A stretch of DNA of 64,000 bases. Origin: Mesorhabditis belari (Eukaryota > Nematoda > Chromadorea > Rhabditida > Rhabditidae). Position 1 is the first letter of the stretch. Each line of letters opens with the position of its first letter. The notes under the pieces were generated by a model. That model did no database searches, was not told the origin of the DNA, and saw nothing but the letters and a program-made list of their open reading frames with translations. The stretch spans positions 466,001-530,000 of the forward strand of contig CAUEEP010000759.1 of assembly GCA_958450365.1 (NCBI GenBank), written 5' to 3'. Positions 29,801 to 40,600 of the stretch are shown piece after piece. The position numbers and the translations under genes are program-made.

Positions 29801-32086
29801 TCGTTTTTCTGCACTTTTCTTCTAATGAAAAAACTTTCTCACAAACTTTGCTTGAAAAGAATTTCCGCTTACAAACACTTTATGTATCACTTAAAGCTTT
29901 GCATGCTAGAATTATTAAATTTCTTTCTTTTTTTGTTTTTGATTCTATATTTTGGTTCGTTTTCTTCTTCCACAATTCTCTTCAACTCATTTTTCCCTTA
30001 TTTTTCCCATTTTTGTTCGACTTTCCTTTTAAATTCAGTTTGAAAAAGAAAGAAAAAAAAGCATTTTGGCACTTGGGCACCAGTTTTTGGGTTACGGCTT
30101 TTTGGTGGTTTGGTGGTTTTAAAAAAAAATAATTTTTTGACGATTTCAAAGTTATCAAGCTGCTAGACAAGAGCTATCATATAAAAATTCGTTACAAATA
30201 ATTTCTTGAGAAATTCCCTTTCACATTCTACCGTAATTTTGTCTATATTTTTATCTAATCTATCTATTTTTTTTGTTTAATTCTGTGGGTTTACAAAGGA
30301 TATCGAGTGGTTTAAAAAATAGATGAATTTGGGTAAAAATTAGAGACAAGATTACGGTAGAAAGAGGAAACGTTTTCGAAAACGATTAGTTAACTTTAAA
30401 ACGGATCAGTTAAAACGATTAGTTAACTCCCTTTGGAGTGAGGGAAATCAAGTGCATTTTGGGGTAATGTTCCTCTGAAGTTCCTCTGAAGTGAATCAGC
30501 CGGAACTCGAAAAGATCCCAAACCTTTCGCTTACCACGCAACTGTGGTTAGCACAGTCCCGGCGACGCACAAGTTTTGTGATCTGTTCGAGTTTCGGCTG
30601 ATTCACTTCAGAGGAACTTCTATTTCTTAATCAGAGTACTGTAATTTACACTTAATACTGTATTGTAATGTATTGTAGACGTAAATCGAGTACTGTATTG
30701 TAGACTCCCACTCTGTCTGACTACAGTAATCAAAATAAGAATATTCAGCCATAAGACTGCATGCTTTTAACATTATTCATTTGGTTAAAGATCTAAAGAT
30801 ATCCGAGTTTGTCGGATGTTTTATCGGCATACTGCAGTGAGACAATTGTCTGGGATTTTACAGTGGTAAAGCCGTAAATACTGCAATAGTACTCCAGACG
30901 GAGCGTTGCGTAGTCTAGCAGTTGGAACTAGGGCGGATCAAAAGCTTGTGCGTTGCCGGGAGTCGAACTCTCGACCTTTCGCTTATTAGACAATTGTGCT
31001 AACCATTACAGCACACTTGGTATCCCATACTTCAGAGGGCGTTAACTTAGCTAATAGTTAACTAATAGTACCCCAGCCCCTTAATGACGGTGCGGAGCGT
31101 TGCGTAGTCTAGCTTTGAACGCGTTTTTCTCGACACTGGTTTAAGCTACAATGCGCGTATAGGTCTCAAAAAATAGTGGAAATTCAGCGCCATTTTTTGA
31201 TACCAAAGAGACTTTCGAAAGTACGGGTGCTGAAAAATAAAATACTAAAAAACTTTTGCGATTACGCGACTCTACTATTAGAGTATTTACAGTAAGCAAT
31301 TCTTTTTTCTAGAGTAATCTTTTAGATAAGCTTAAAACTATTCAATCGTTTAGCTTTTTTTCTGAAAATGATTAGCAAAAATAGTAAGGTTTCCATTGTT
31401 TTAAAGTAATTAGGTAGCTTTTGCTAAATTAAATTAATTTAATAGGAAATAGGCGATAAGTAATAAGCAAATTAATTTAAAAATTTAAAAAAGATAACCA
31501 GTAGGCGATAGGTAATAGGCAAATTGATTCAAAAATTCAGAAAGATAACCAGTAGGCGATAAGTAATAGGCAAATTGATTTAACAATTCAGAAAGATAAC
31601 CAATAGCGGGAGGCAAATTGATTTAACAATTCAGAGTAACCAGAGCGATAGGTAATAGGCAAATTGATTTAACAATTCAGAAAGATAACCAATAAGCAAT
31701 AAGGAATAGGCAAATTGATTCAAAAATTCAGAAAGATAACCAGTAGGCGATAAGTAATAGGCAAATTGATTTAACAATTCAGAAAGATAACCAATAGGCA
31801 ATAAGTAATAAGCAAATTGATTTAAAAATTCAGGAAGATAGCCAGTAGGCATAAGTAATTAGCAAATTAATTTAAAAATTTAAAAAAGATAACCAGTAGG
31901 CGATAGGTAATAGGCAAATTGATTCAAAAATTCAGAAAGATAACCAATAGGCGATAGGTAATAATCAATGATTAAAGTCATCGCAAAAAAAAAAACAAAA
32001 ACAAAAAAACAACAACAACGGCGGAAACAATTCAGGTAGTCGAGCACACCGAAGTGCACAAGAAGATGGTTTTGGAGAATATTTAG
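23891..32086 (+). CDS. cnb-1: calcineurin regulatory subunit B, 171 aa
   Basis: Eight exons in phase: 23891-23893 (only the ATG), 24369-24408, 25245-25369, 25814-25865, 25910-25969, 26105-26166, 27910-28032 and 32036-32086 (516 nt with TAG). The protein binds calcium and activates the calcineurin A phosphatase. It starts [19 protein letters not shown]: Gly2 suits N-myristoylation, and [10 protein letters not shown] is the usual N-terminus. Four EF-hand loops are present: [36 protein letters not shown] and [12 protein letters not shown], each with the acidic first and twelfth residues. The C-terminus [16 protein letters not shown] is canonical. Length is as in other animals. Intron 6 (1.7 kb) and intron 7 (4 kb) are inflated by transposons and minisatellites, yet all splice sites are intact. 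Confidence 0.97.
24896..25132 (-). repeat. tRNA-like element flanked by a direct repeat
   Basis: Minus-strand tRNA-like core at about 24990-25068: TGGTGTACTGGTTAGC (A box), GCTTGGTAAGC (anticodon arm, GGT in the anticodon position) and GGTTCGAGTCCC (B box). On both sides stands ACGTACTTGATT...CCAATCCAAAGGGAGTTAA...CTTGTCTTTCTATCAAT (24898-24950 and 25061-25132). It lies in intron 2 of cnb-1. It looks like a SINE copy plus a partial duplicate. Confidence 0.6.
26361..27592. mobile_element. Tc1/mariner-type element with about 230-bp inverted repeats
   Basis: The left end is CAGAGTGTTCCAAAAAAAGT, and the right end is the inverse of CAGGGTTTTCCAAAAACAAA. TA flanks both (26359-26360 and 27593-27594). 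Arms extend to about 26590 and from about 27355, sharing TTTTTGATATTTTG and ACCATGATGG-type blocks. The middle is occupied by the fold-back at 26905-27342. No transposase remains. It lies within intron 6 of cnb-1. Confidence 0.85.
26905..27342. mobile_element. fold-back element, family E, copy 1
   Basis: The ends are ATGTTGTGTCCGATTTAGAT and its inverse. Inside the arms, TCCGATTTAGATT alternates with AATCTAAATCGGAC, so each arm is itself palindromic. The centre holds AACGCTTAAGAACATATA-type inverted blocks. It is nested in the element at 26361-27592. A second copy is at 60735-61230. Confidence 0.9.
27789..27862. repeat. perfect 31-bp hairpin with 12-nt loop
   Basis: The left arm 27789-27819 (ATAAAAGCTTCATTAAAAGA inside) is exactly complementary to 27832-27862. 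It lies 47 bp before exon 7 of cnb-1. It is AT-rich. Confidence 0.9.
28261..28380. mobile_element. palindromic MITE, family D
   Basis: TGTAAACACATCCTTTCCAG pairs with AGTGCACTAGAAAGGATGCG followed by TTTACA. Family D copies also appear at 32800-32915, 36238-36468 (two), 43550-43605 (half), 59288-59395, 62535-62580 (half) and 63660-63770. Confidence 0.7.
28655..29337. mobile_element. non-autonomous transposon with TTAA target sites
   Basis: Near-perfect inverted repeats of about 185 bp (28655-28840 and 29147-29337) begin AGGGGGGTATTAATCGCGGC. TTAA stands immediately outside both ends (28651-28654 and 29338-29341), the target signature of piggyBac-type elements. The end does not start CCC as piggyBac usually does, so the superfamily is open. 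The unique centre of about 300 bp contains a 54-codon ORF. It lies in intron 7 of cnb-1. Confidence 0.85.
28898..29062 (+). CDS. 54-aa acidic-tailed micro-ORF inside the TTAA element
   Basis: ATG AAA AAA to TAG. The product starts [20 protein letters not shown] and ends with a glutamate-rich tail ([11 protein letters not shown]). Composition is unlike the AT-rich surroundings and codon use looks normal. No family is recognised. It may be the surviving 3' exon of the element's transposase, or a real small gene. It is placed between the inverted repeats and in the sense orientation of cnb-1. Confidence 0.35.
   Translation: MKKDRIVSIKALKTSYDGEDPVTFGEDALEIDKIGSRFVLLYLSEDESEQEEEL
29411..29628. 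mobile_element. fold-back MITE, TACCGTATTTCCTCTAA ends
   Basis: Inverted ends TACCGTATTTCCTCTAA and AGAGGAAATACGGTA, with inner pairs ATATTTTTATGTTTAATA and TATTAAACATAAAAATAT. Next to it (29628-29685) further partial ends occur, including GGTAACATGTTACC palindromes. Confidence 0.8.
30470..30625 (-). repeat. inverted-duplicated tRNA-like element
   Basis: AAGTTCCTCTGAAGTGAATC...GAACTCGA recurs inverted as TTCGAGTTTCGGCTGATTCA...GAGGAACTT. Between lies a decayed tRNA-like core (TTTCGCTTACCACGCAACTG, related to the core at 25000 and 30960). Confidence 0.65.
30871..31280. mobile_element. family C MITE interrupted by a tRNA-like SINE
   Basis: The left end CCGTAAATACTGCAATAGTAC resembles the family C start. 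The body and right end resume at about 31069 (TACCCCAGCCCC...GAGTATTTACAGTA). Between, 30920-31030 carries a minus-strand tRNA-like core (TAATGGTTAGCACAATTGTC, then GAGTTCGACTCC) with AAT in the anticodon position. The SINE is therefore younger than the MITE copy. Confidence 0.65.
31440..31970. repeat. 51-bp minisatellite, about ten units
   Basis: Units of the type AGGCAAATTGATTYAAMAAT, then TCAGAAAGATAACCARTAGG and CGATARGTAATAGG. Because 51 is divisible by three, a 17-residue repeat stays open on the minus strand. That is an artefact. It lies in intron 7 of cnb-1, ending about 65 bp before exon 8. Confidence 0.9.
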
Positions 32087-32398
32087 AGAAAAAATTGTCG
32101 ATATCTATCATTTTTTTTGCGATTCTGCTTTATGTCCTTTTTTTGTTTATATGATTTTTTTTTAAACTTTTATTTTACAATCTCCTCAACTTCTTTTCGA
32201 ATTTCCTTTTCTAGTCCAATTGAAGACCAAAAAATAATGTTGAAATCTTTAATTTTAGAAAGAAAAAAATGACGAAAAGATTTCACAAATCATTCCAAAA
32301 GTAGCATAAATCTCTGGCTTTTAAAGATCTTTTTCAATTTATAGGTTTTCTTTGGTTTGATTATGTGGTTTGATTTTTAGGGGAGATGGCAATGAACT

Positions 32399-32628
32399 AC
32401 CGTGTTTTCTCTAAAAGTAGTGCACCCCGGCGAGTCGAGTTGGTGACTATTTTACGGTTTCCAAGCTTTTGCAGAAGCTCAACACTCAAATCTCCCCACA
32501 AGATCTCATCGTCAGCTACATTTTCCGACCCCACATCGATAGGTTCTGATAAGCGCTTTTCGAGATTTTGAGCAATTTAGGCAACGCTCAGGGTGCACTA
32601 CTATTAGAGAGAAAACGGTAGTTATGTT
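32399..32628. mobile_element. MITE, family A
   Basis: Starts TACCGTGTTTTCTCTAAAAG TAGTGCACC and ends GGTGCACTACTATTAGAGAG AAAACGGTA. The body contains CTCATCGTCAGCTACATTTT. Other copies lie at 37839-38600 and 57087-58240. The following 80 bp (GAAGCAGGCAAAAAGACAGG) recur after the copy at 57955. Confidence 0.85.
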
Positions 32629-32799
32629 CGAAGCAGGCAAAAAGACAGGCTACAATCAGCTAGCCAGATCTAGAGTCAGCTCTGACTGACGGACAGGGTA
32701 ACTTAGCATTTTCATGCCAAGTTACTAGACTCGAAAATCTCTCCCCAAAGTCAAACCATTGTAAAACTTTGAACTTACTGTTAACTGTGTAATTTGTGC

Positions 32800-32915
32800 T
32801 CAAATCTGTAAACCTATTTCTGGTGCATTGAATCCTTTCGTTTTTTTGCGGAAATGCGAAAAACGGGGAGAAAAGTAATGCATCAGAAGGGTGCGTTTAC
32901 GTCGAGCACAAGTAC
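32800..32915. mobile_element. palindromic MITE, family D
   Basis: TGCTCAAATCTGTAAACCTA opposes GGGTGCGTTTACGTCGAGCA. See 28261 for the family. Confidence 0.6.
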
Positions 32916-32999
32916 ACCCAATGAACAAGTTAATTGATTTCTTTGATTCCAGTAAAATCCATTCATTCTTGTCATTTATCTTTTCTTTTCTTGTCTTTT

Positions 33000-33110
33000 C
33001 TTGTCATTTCTTTCCTTTTCTTTCCTTTCCTTCCTCTTCCTCTTCCTCTTCCCTTCTCCTTCCTCTTCCTCTTCTCCTTCCCTTCCTCTTCCCTTCCCCT
33101 CTCATCACTC
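33000..33110. repeat. pyrimidine-rich tract
   Basis: An almost pure CT strand with CCTCTTCCTCTTCC-type runs. Overlapping Ser/Pro/Leu/Phe ORFs are compositional. Confidence 0.85.
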
Positions 33111-33423
33111 GCCAATGCATGCCAGACTCTATTCTTCTTTCAAACAAATAAACAAACAAAAAACCTTGTGCTGCTTTGTGTGGTTTTCTTTCTAATCTTG
33201 AAAATTTTATATCACAATGTCTATTTGTTTTTTTTTGTGAAATAAAGAATTTTCCCTAACTTACTATTTTCATGTGATTGTTGTGCCCTGTGTCTCTCTA
33301 TGGCTCTACTTTTTTTTTCTTTTCGCTAATTGACTTAAAATTTGCAAATTTCGACGAAGAACAGTTAATAAAAGTTTATTTTTTGAGAAAGAGACAAAAA
33401 AAGTGATCTTTAAAGGGAAAAAT

Positions 33424-33492
33424 GTAGTTAAAATGGTCAAAAATGATCAAAAATGGTCAAAATGGTCAAAAATGGTCAAAAATGTTCAAAAT
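33424..33492. repeat. short tandem array, AAAAATGGTC
   Basis: About six copies of AAAATGGTC or AAAAATGGTC. Confidence 0.85.
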
Positions 33493-33629
33493 GGTTTACT
33501 CGAGATTTATTAACTAACTTTTGATCGTAAACTTTAAAAGAAAACTCTTTTCTTGAATTTGATGAATTATTTTGTTTATTTAGAAACAAAGATTTGACAA
33601 TAATTGAACGAAAAGTTGAAAATAGAAGC

Positions 33630-33912
33630 TAAAAACAAGTTAAAGCTAAGAATTGAGAAGTTAAGAATTGAGAAGCTAGGAATTGTGAAGCTAAGAATTG
33701 AGAGGCTAAGAATTGAGAAGCTAGGAATTGAGAAGTTAAGAATTGAGAAGTTAACAATTGAGAAGCTAAGAATTGAGAAGCTAAGAATTGAGAAGCTAGG
33801 AATTGAGAAGCTAAGAATTGAGAAGCTAGGAATTGAGAAGCTAAGAATTGAGAAGCTAAGAATTGAGAAGCTAAGAATTGAGAAGCTAGGAATTGAGAAG
33901 CTAAGAATTATG
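33630..33912. repeat. 15-bp minisatellite, AAGCTAAGAATTGAG
   Basis: About 19 units with C/G variation at one site (CTAAG or CTAGG). The array translates as a repeated KLRIE pentapeptide, which is an artefact of the 15-bp period. Confidence 0.9.
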
Positions 33913-34071
33913 CAATCATTATCCTAACATGAACTGTAAGTTCTTAAACAAAAATAGTTAATATATTGACGAAAACAAATTGATGAGTTTAAAAAATCGA
34001 TTCTAAGAACATAATGGTGAATTTTAAATCGCAGATTTAATTGATTAGATGCAAAATAGTTCTACATTATA

Positions 34072-35004
34072 TTAGGTAAATGCATAAGAAATGCGGATTT
34101 CAACATTTCAACATTTCAACATTTATTTCCAACGATAGAAACCTGATATCGATGAATGTTATAAGCTATTTGAAAGTTATAAATCTCCTCTACAAAATAG
34201 ACTAAAACGTGTTTCAATTGATCAAAGCGTTGAAGAAATTTCGAGGGCGAAATGCGAGTGACCAAAAAAGGATCGAAGTCAGAATCGAGTCACTTTAGGG
34301 ACAAGTTTAGTGTGCTCAAAATAGAGTTAGCTTCCCAAAGTTGAAGATTTAAAAAAAAAGGATAACTATATATGAATTCATTAGAAAAAGTCTTTCAATT
34401 GATCGAAGCATTGAGGAAATTTCGAGGACGAAATGCGAGCGACCAAAAAAGGGCACTTTTTGCAAACCCCACTTTCACAAGAGTTCCGTTTTGACTATAT
34501 AGTGAAAAATGAGCGCCAAATCATTCAAAATAATTAAGAGTTGGGATCATTTCATGGGAAAACTTTGTTTTTACAATAATTTTTTTTTTTTGTGAAAAAG
34601 CCGTTTTTTTTTGAGAATTTTGAGGGTTTTGAACTTTTGAACTAAATCTAAATAAGTAAATGTTGTTCCGTTAGACTTTTTTAATGAATTCATATATAGT
34701 TATCCTTTCTTTTTTTAAATCTTCAATCTTGGGAAGCTAACTCTATTTTGAGCACACTAAACTTGTCCCTAAAGTGACTCGATTCTGACTTCGATCCTTT
34801 TTTGGTCACTCGCATTTCGCCCTCGAAATTTCTTCAATTCTTCAATTTCTTCGATCAATTGAAACACGTTTTAGTCTATTTTGTAGAGGAGATTTATAAC
34901 TTTCAAATAGCTTATAACATTCATCGATATCAGGTTTCTATCGTTGGAAATAAATGTTGAAATGTTGAAATGTTGAAATCCGCATTTCTTATGCATTTAC
35001 CTAA
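34072..35004. mobile_element. large fold-back element, about 310-bp arms
   Basis: Ends TTAGGTAAATGCATAAGAAA and its inverse, TA on both sides. Arms match over about 310 bp (for example AATCGAGTCACTTTAGGGAC at 34282 against its inverse near 34775). The left centre repeats part of the arm again (TTCAATTGATCGAAGC at 34396). No transposase. Confidence 0.9.
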
Positions 35005-35095
35005 TAGTTGATCCGTTTTGATGCTCAAAAAAAACAAATCCTTGCTAGATTTGTTACTCCTTACTAGAAACAAATCCTTACTAGATCCTTACTAA

Positions 35096-36226
35096 TAGCT
35101 TGGTAAATATGAAAGGTTATTTTTTTGACATTTTTAACATAACAGAAAAATTTATTTAAGCACTTCAAAATCAAATGATCACCACAAGCATAATAACCTT
35201 TCCAACGTTGCCCCAAATCACGAAACCGCCTCGAAAATAAAGATTTAGAGGCAAAATAGTTGGCAACCCAATTTTCGAGTCCGCTTTTGTTTGAACTGGT
35301 CCAGAAACTGCTTGTTCATTGACCGAAAGAGATGGTAACCGAGGGGCTAGATCAGGGCTGTATGGTGGGTGTGGAAGAAGTTCCAGCCAACTGTCGATTG
35401 TTCGTGGACGACTTTGAAATGTGAGGCCAGCATGTCGTGAAGAAATCTGACCTTCGATGGACGACCTCTTTTTCCTCAATGCTGGATCGACCGACCCATT
35501 TGTTCTGCATAAAGTCTCCGTCAACAGTGCTCCTTTATCTAGTATTCAATGAGCCAACCCTAGCACCACCACACACAAAGCATAACTTTTCGGAGGCTTC
35601 GGGAAGAATGGAGGCCGCTTCGAACCAGCCAGCCAAGAGTTGAATATTTCATACGAAAGCCAAGTCCACAGATGCAAAAAAACCCCAAAGCACGATGGCC
35701 AGCTTTACGAGAAGAACAGAGCCAAGGGACTCGGTGACTTGTGGGCACAGTGAGGTCGGGGGAGCCATTCCCGCTTCCATATGATTTCGCAAGAACGTAA
35801 ATGGTAACATGAGGCATCCGAACTTCTGCTAATTTTCTACATTTTGCAATGGACCAAGTCGACCCGCAGAACAGCCGACGCAAAGTAATCGGCGGCTTCC
35901 AGTGGTGCACTTCCAATGACTCGTTCCCGTTTCAAGGATCTACCAAACACAACATTGTTTGTAAGAAGAGCAGCTCTCCAAAAACAGTACAAATGTTCTG
36001 AGGCATCCGTAGCTTCTTGTTTAACTTGAATTCAAAGAAAATGGCGGCCCTGATTTTAAATTTTTGGTTATCCATCTTTGCCGAGCTGAAACAATACAAA
36101 TATTATTCAAAACAAAAAGTTTTTGAAAAACATGGCACATTTAACATATTATTGAGAAACCAGACCGAAGTTCTTCGTAACGAAGGGCAATATTTTTATA
36201 AATAACCTTTCATATTTACCAAGCTA
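35096..36226 (-). pseudogene. mariner element with dead transposase
   Basis: Inverted ends TAGCTTGGTAAATATGAAAG, about 28 bp, at 35096 and 36226. On the minus strand the transposase can be followed in pieces: KVMLCVWWC near 35560 and LPHPPYSPDLAP near 35340-35390 (second/third Asp region). Several frameshifts and stops separate them, and the N-terminal half is barely recognisable. Element length of about 1.1 kb is near that of complete mariners, so it died by point mutation and not by deletion. Confidence 0.85.
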
Positions 36227-36237
36227 ATAGATTAAAC

Positions 36238-36468
36238 AAATCCTTTTTAGCTCACACAGTTTTCTTCATTTTACTTGAGAAAATGGGGTAATTAAGTGCA
36301 CTAGTTACGGTTTTTTCGAGCATCAAAACGGATCAAACTATAATGTAGAAACTATTTAGCATCGAATCCTTTCTAATCTGCTATCTAATCCTGCTCACTC
36401 AGTTCTTCATTTTACTTGAGAAAATGGGGGGAATTAAGCACGCTAGAAAGGGTGGATTTACATTGAGC
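36238..36468. repeat. two head-to-tail family D units
   Basis: Each contains TTCTTCATTTTACTTGAGAA AATGGGG and a GCACTAG/GCACGCTAGAAAGG right part. See 28261. Confidence 0.6.
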
Positions 36469-36989
36469 TTAAACGTTCGCTCAGTCCTTTTGCGATTGTC
36501 ATTTCTTTAAAACAAAATCTTTCACAACTTTTAGCAACATTTAGCAACATTTTTCAGGTGGTTGGGTCTTTGGATGTTCACGAGAAAATGGTGGTTAAAC
36601 CTTGAAAAACCGTTTTTTTTAATGCTTAAAACATTTTCTCTATTAAAAATTTCTCGATTATCCAATCAATCCTTTGGAATCTCATTTCTATTCTCAATTT
36701 CATCGACATATCAAAAGAAGAAGTTGGTTTTTCTTGCTTAAAAAGCTTTAAAAAAAGGTTTTTCTTGTCTTAAAGTTGCTTTAATTGCTTCAATTGATTA
36801 TTTGATCTTGCCATTTTGCTTTAAATTTGTATCTCTTTCTTTATTTTATGCGAGTTTTTGAAATAAAATTTATTTAAAAGTGTTTATTGAGTACTTAAAT
36901 TTATTAGAAAAGAAGTTCATGTTGATTAGTTGAAATTTTTATTGACATTTTGTTGACTTTTCGTTTCTTTTCGTTTCTTTTCGTCTTTC

Positions 36990-37165
36990 ATGCTCTCAAA
37001 AATAAGACATTTTTAAAAAAAGACACTTTTAAACTCGTTTTAATGTCATTTTGTAGAAAGATAATTGGCGTTTTTAATGAAACAAATCATAATTCAATTG
37101 ATGCACTTGTTGTTTTTCAAACAGAAGTGCGAAAAAGAACGCAAGACTTTCTGGTCAGCCTAATA
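36990..37165. mobile_element. truncated mariner-type MITE (right part)
   Basis: CTCGTTTTAATGTCATTTTG ... CCTAATAG matches the right portions of the copies ending at 12140 and 46855. The left part is missing. Confidence 0.7.
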
Positions 37166-37179
37166 GATGAATTGCTGAC

Positions 37180-37325
37180 ACCACTAGCTTCTACCACTAG
37201 CTTCTACCACTAGCTTTTTACCCCTAGCTTTTTACCACTAGCTTCTACCACTAGCTTTTTACCACTAGCTTCTACCACTAGCTTCTACCCCTAGCTTTTT
37301 ACCCCTAGCTTTTTACCACTAGCTT
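37180..37325. repeat. minisatellite, ACCACTAGCTTCT / ACCACTAGCTTTTT
   Basis: About nine units of 13-15 bp alternating between CTTCT and CTTTTT forms. Confidence 0.9.
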
Positions 37326-37679
37326 ATGAATATTAATATTAAAAATAGTTTACACAAAACAAAACAATAAAGTGATTAGACAATTAGACAATATGGAAAC
37401 AAAAGAAAATGAAAAAAAAAGGAAATTGCAAAAGAGGAAAAGAGGAAAATTGCGAGATTTCCTTTGTTTTCTCGTGAAAATTTGAGGAACTCCCTCGGGA
37501 AAGGATCACAAAAATTGTCATTTTCACTATCAAGTTTTGTCTTTACTTTGTTTTATCAAACTAATTTCAATTCTACAAATCTTTATGGACTCTCAAGCAT
37601 TGATTTTCCATCCGATTCGAATCTCTTCACCGATCGTTTTCATCTCTGGAAAGAGGTAGGAAATTCTTTTAAATTCTAG

Positions 37680-40600
37680 AATTTTCTCAAAATTTTCGGA
37701 TAAAACTTGCCACCATTTTGTTACCAATTTTCTCGTTTTTCCTCATATTCTCTTTGTCATTCATTTTCACTCCAAATGACGTCATCGGATATAAATGGGG
37801 ATGCGGGGTGAGTGAGGAAAGATCTATACGTTAATAGCTACCGTATTTTCTCTAATATTTGATTGGTGAATTGAAAACTACCGGCTATTGTCATATGTGA
37901 CAGTTGGAGCACTTTCTTCAAAAGAAACCCATTTTGGTGTCAATGGAAAAGTTGTAGAGAATCAAAAATCAAGCTTATATCCAAATTTTCAGAACGATTC
38001 AAAAACCGGTTTTCAAGAAATGCCAAATTTACGAATTTTCACAAAACTTGCAACAAAACTTGCATTTTAAGCGAAACTACTAAGTGTATCTTTTTGGAAA
38101 TTTGGCTATAAGCCTAATTTTTGATCCTCTATAACTTTTCTATTGACACCAAAATGGATTTCTTTTGAAGAAAGTGCTCAAATGCTCAAACTGGGACATC
38201 TCCAGTCCTCCATTTTTGAGTCTCACACTTGTCTCACACACAAACCAAAATCCTACTACGAAAGAGGAATCCGCAAATTGCCTGAAAATGGGCAGAAGTC
38301 GTCAATAATAATGGAAATTATTTGGAATGAATTCATGGTTTTATGTTGAATAAATTTTAGTTCAAAGTCCCGCAGTTTTCAATTCACCAACCCAATAGTA
38401 GTGCACCCCGCTGAGCCAAGTTGATGACAATTTTACGGTTTCCAAGCTTTTGCAGAAGCTCAACACTTTAATCCCCCACTAGATCTCATCGTCAGCTACA
38501 TTTTCCGACCCCACATCGATAGGTTCTGATAAGCGGTTCTCGAGATTTCGAGCAATTTAGGCAACGCTCAGGGTGCACTACTATTAGAGAAAATACGGTA
38601 ATTTAAACTACCGTATTTATTCTAATAGAAGCACAGCCTCTAATAGAAGCAACAACTATGGATATTCAGCTTAGTAAACTAAGCTGAATATCCATAATCT
38701 GAATTTTCGATGACAGTCGTCACAAGCTGACTCAGATCTTAGAAATATCAATATCTTAGAAAGTCTATCTGCCTGCGATTTCACGTTTGATGAATTTGAG
38801 ATTAACGAGGACTTTTTGGGAATTTCTTATGATTCCATTCTTCGTGTTCAGTGCGATGATTATGGTATTGAACTGTGAGTTTGAAGATATTTGACTAAGT
38901 GCTTCAAGGTAGTCGACAACAGGAGTATGAAAAGAAATCCTGATAGTATTATCTGATATCTGATAGTACAGTAATTGATCCTAGTAGACTTGCCGTTGAT
39001 TGAAGCCAGACAAAAGCAGTATAGCTAGACAAAGCAAAGCCAAGCCAATATTCGATCGGGTTTCTGACCCAGCCTTGTACATATTGCTTTACCCGGAAAA
39101 TTACCTTTGTAATGTTGAATCTGAGCTTGAGTTTTAACAGTGAGTTTTAAATTAGTTGGCTAGTGGTGAGCTAGGTAAATGCTCAATCTACTATATATAG
39201 ATGTTCTGTTCTGAGCTCGCGTCTGGAAGCTGAGCTCGCGTCTGGAAGCTGAGCTCGCGTCTGGAAACTGAGCTCGCGTCTGGAAGCTGAGCTCGCGTCT
39301 GGAAGCTGAGCTCGCGTCTGGAAGCTGAGCTCGCGTCTGGAAGCTGAGCTCGCGTCTGGAAGCTGAGCTCGCGTCTGGAAGCTGAGCTCGCGTCTGGAAG
39401 CTGAGCTCGCGTCCGAATCCAAACTAATTACATAAAATCAAAGCAAGATATGTAGATTCTTAAAGTGAAGATACATTTGGAAAAAGATAATTTCATATTT
39501 CTTTACTAACTGAACTTTTTCCAAATGTAACTTCAATTTAAGAGTCGTGCTCTACAAAAGTCTTGCTCTACAAAATGACATCAAAATGTTCAAAATTGGC
39601 CCACTAGTTTCGGAGTTCTAAGCACGCAAAGTTGCGCGGTCAGGTTTTGTTCGGATTCAAACAAAATTCAAAGATTTTCGGCTGATGAATAATGATAAGA
39701 AAATCGATTTATATTCAATAAATAGTTCAAAACTCGAGTTCAAAACTAATCAAATAAACTAATCAAATTGTAGATTTGAAATTCTCAAACTACATTGAAG
39801 CTCCGTTGAGAAAATTAATGGCAAGAGTTTCTCTTTTCACTGGAATCTCTCAAAACGTTTCTTTACTTGCTTTAACATTAGTTGGAGAACGAGAGAATGG
39901 AAGTAAGTGTTTGGTTTGAAATTTTCAAAGCAAAAAATCGATTCAAATTTTCAGATCTGCACACGATATTCTTTTGCTTTTTCATTGGTTTTACTTATTT
40001 TTATTGCGTTTCGTTGACATATATTTGTCGAAGTAGCGATTATTATGAAAAAAATCGTGAAAAGGTTTGTCGGGATTGTAACCAGAGATATCCGGATCCA
40101 AATCCCAATCTCTACATAAACATACAAAGAACGACTACGCGACACTCCAATAGACAATCCACAGATAGGCCATAGATAGTCCATAGTAGTCCATAGTAGT
40201 CCATAGTAGTCCATCGTAGTCCATTGTAGTCCATAGTAGCCCATAGTAGTCCATAGAAGTCCATAGAAGTCCATAGTAGTCCATAGTAGTCCATAGTACC
40301 CAATAGTCCATAGTAGTCCATAGTAGTCCATTGTAGTCCATAGTAGTCCATAGTAGTCCATAGTAGTCCATAGTAGTTCAATGTAGTCCATAGTAGTCCA
40401 TTGTAGTCCATTGTAGTCCATAGTAGTCCATTGTAGTCCATCGTAGTCCATTGTAGTCCATAGTAGTTCAATGTAGTCCATAGTAGTCCATTGTAGTCCA
40501 TTGTAGTCCATAGTAGTCCATTGTAGTCCATCGTAGTCCATTGTAGTCCATAGTAGTCCATAGTAGTCCATAGTAGTCCATAGTAGTCCAATGTAGTCCA

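Noticed and set aside
29659..30132. 157-codon ORF
   Set aside because: Low-complexity Phe/Leu/Lys-rich, inside intron 7 of cnb-1 and starting in a MITE end. No motif or splice logic.
31631..31852. 73-codon membrane-like ORF on the minus strand
   Set aside because: A 17-residue period from a 51-bp minisatellite.
33424..33492. Possible telomere-like or origin repeat
   Set aside because: AAAAATGGTC is not the nematode telomere unit TTAGGC, and the array is short.
33604..33927. 107-codon ORF with KLRIE repeats
   Set aside because: A pure translation of a 15-bp minisatellite. No flanking gene structure.
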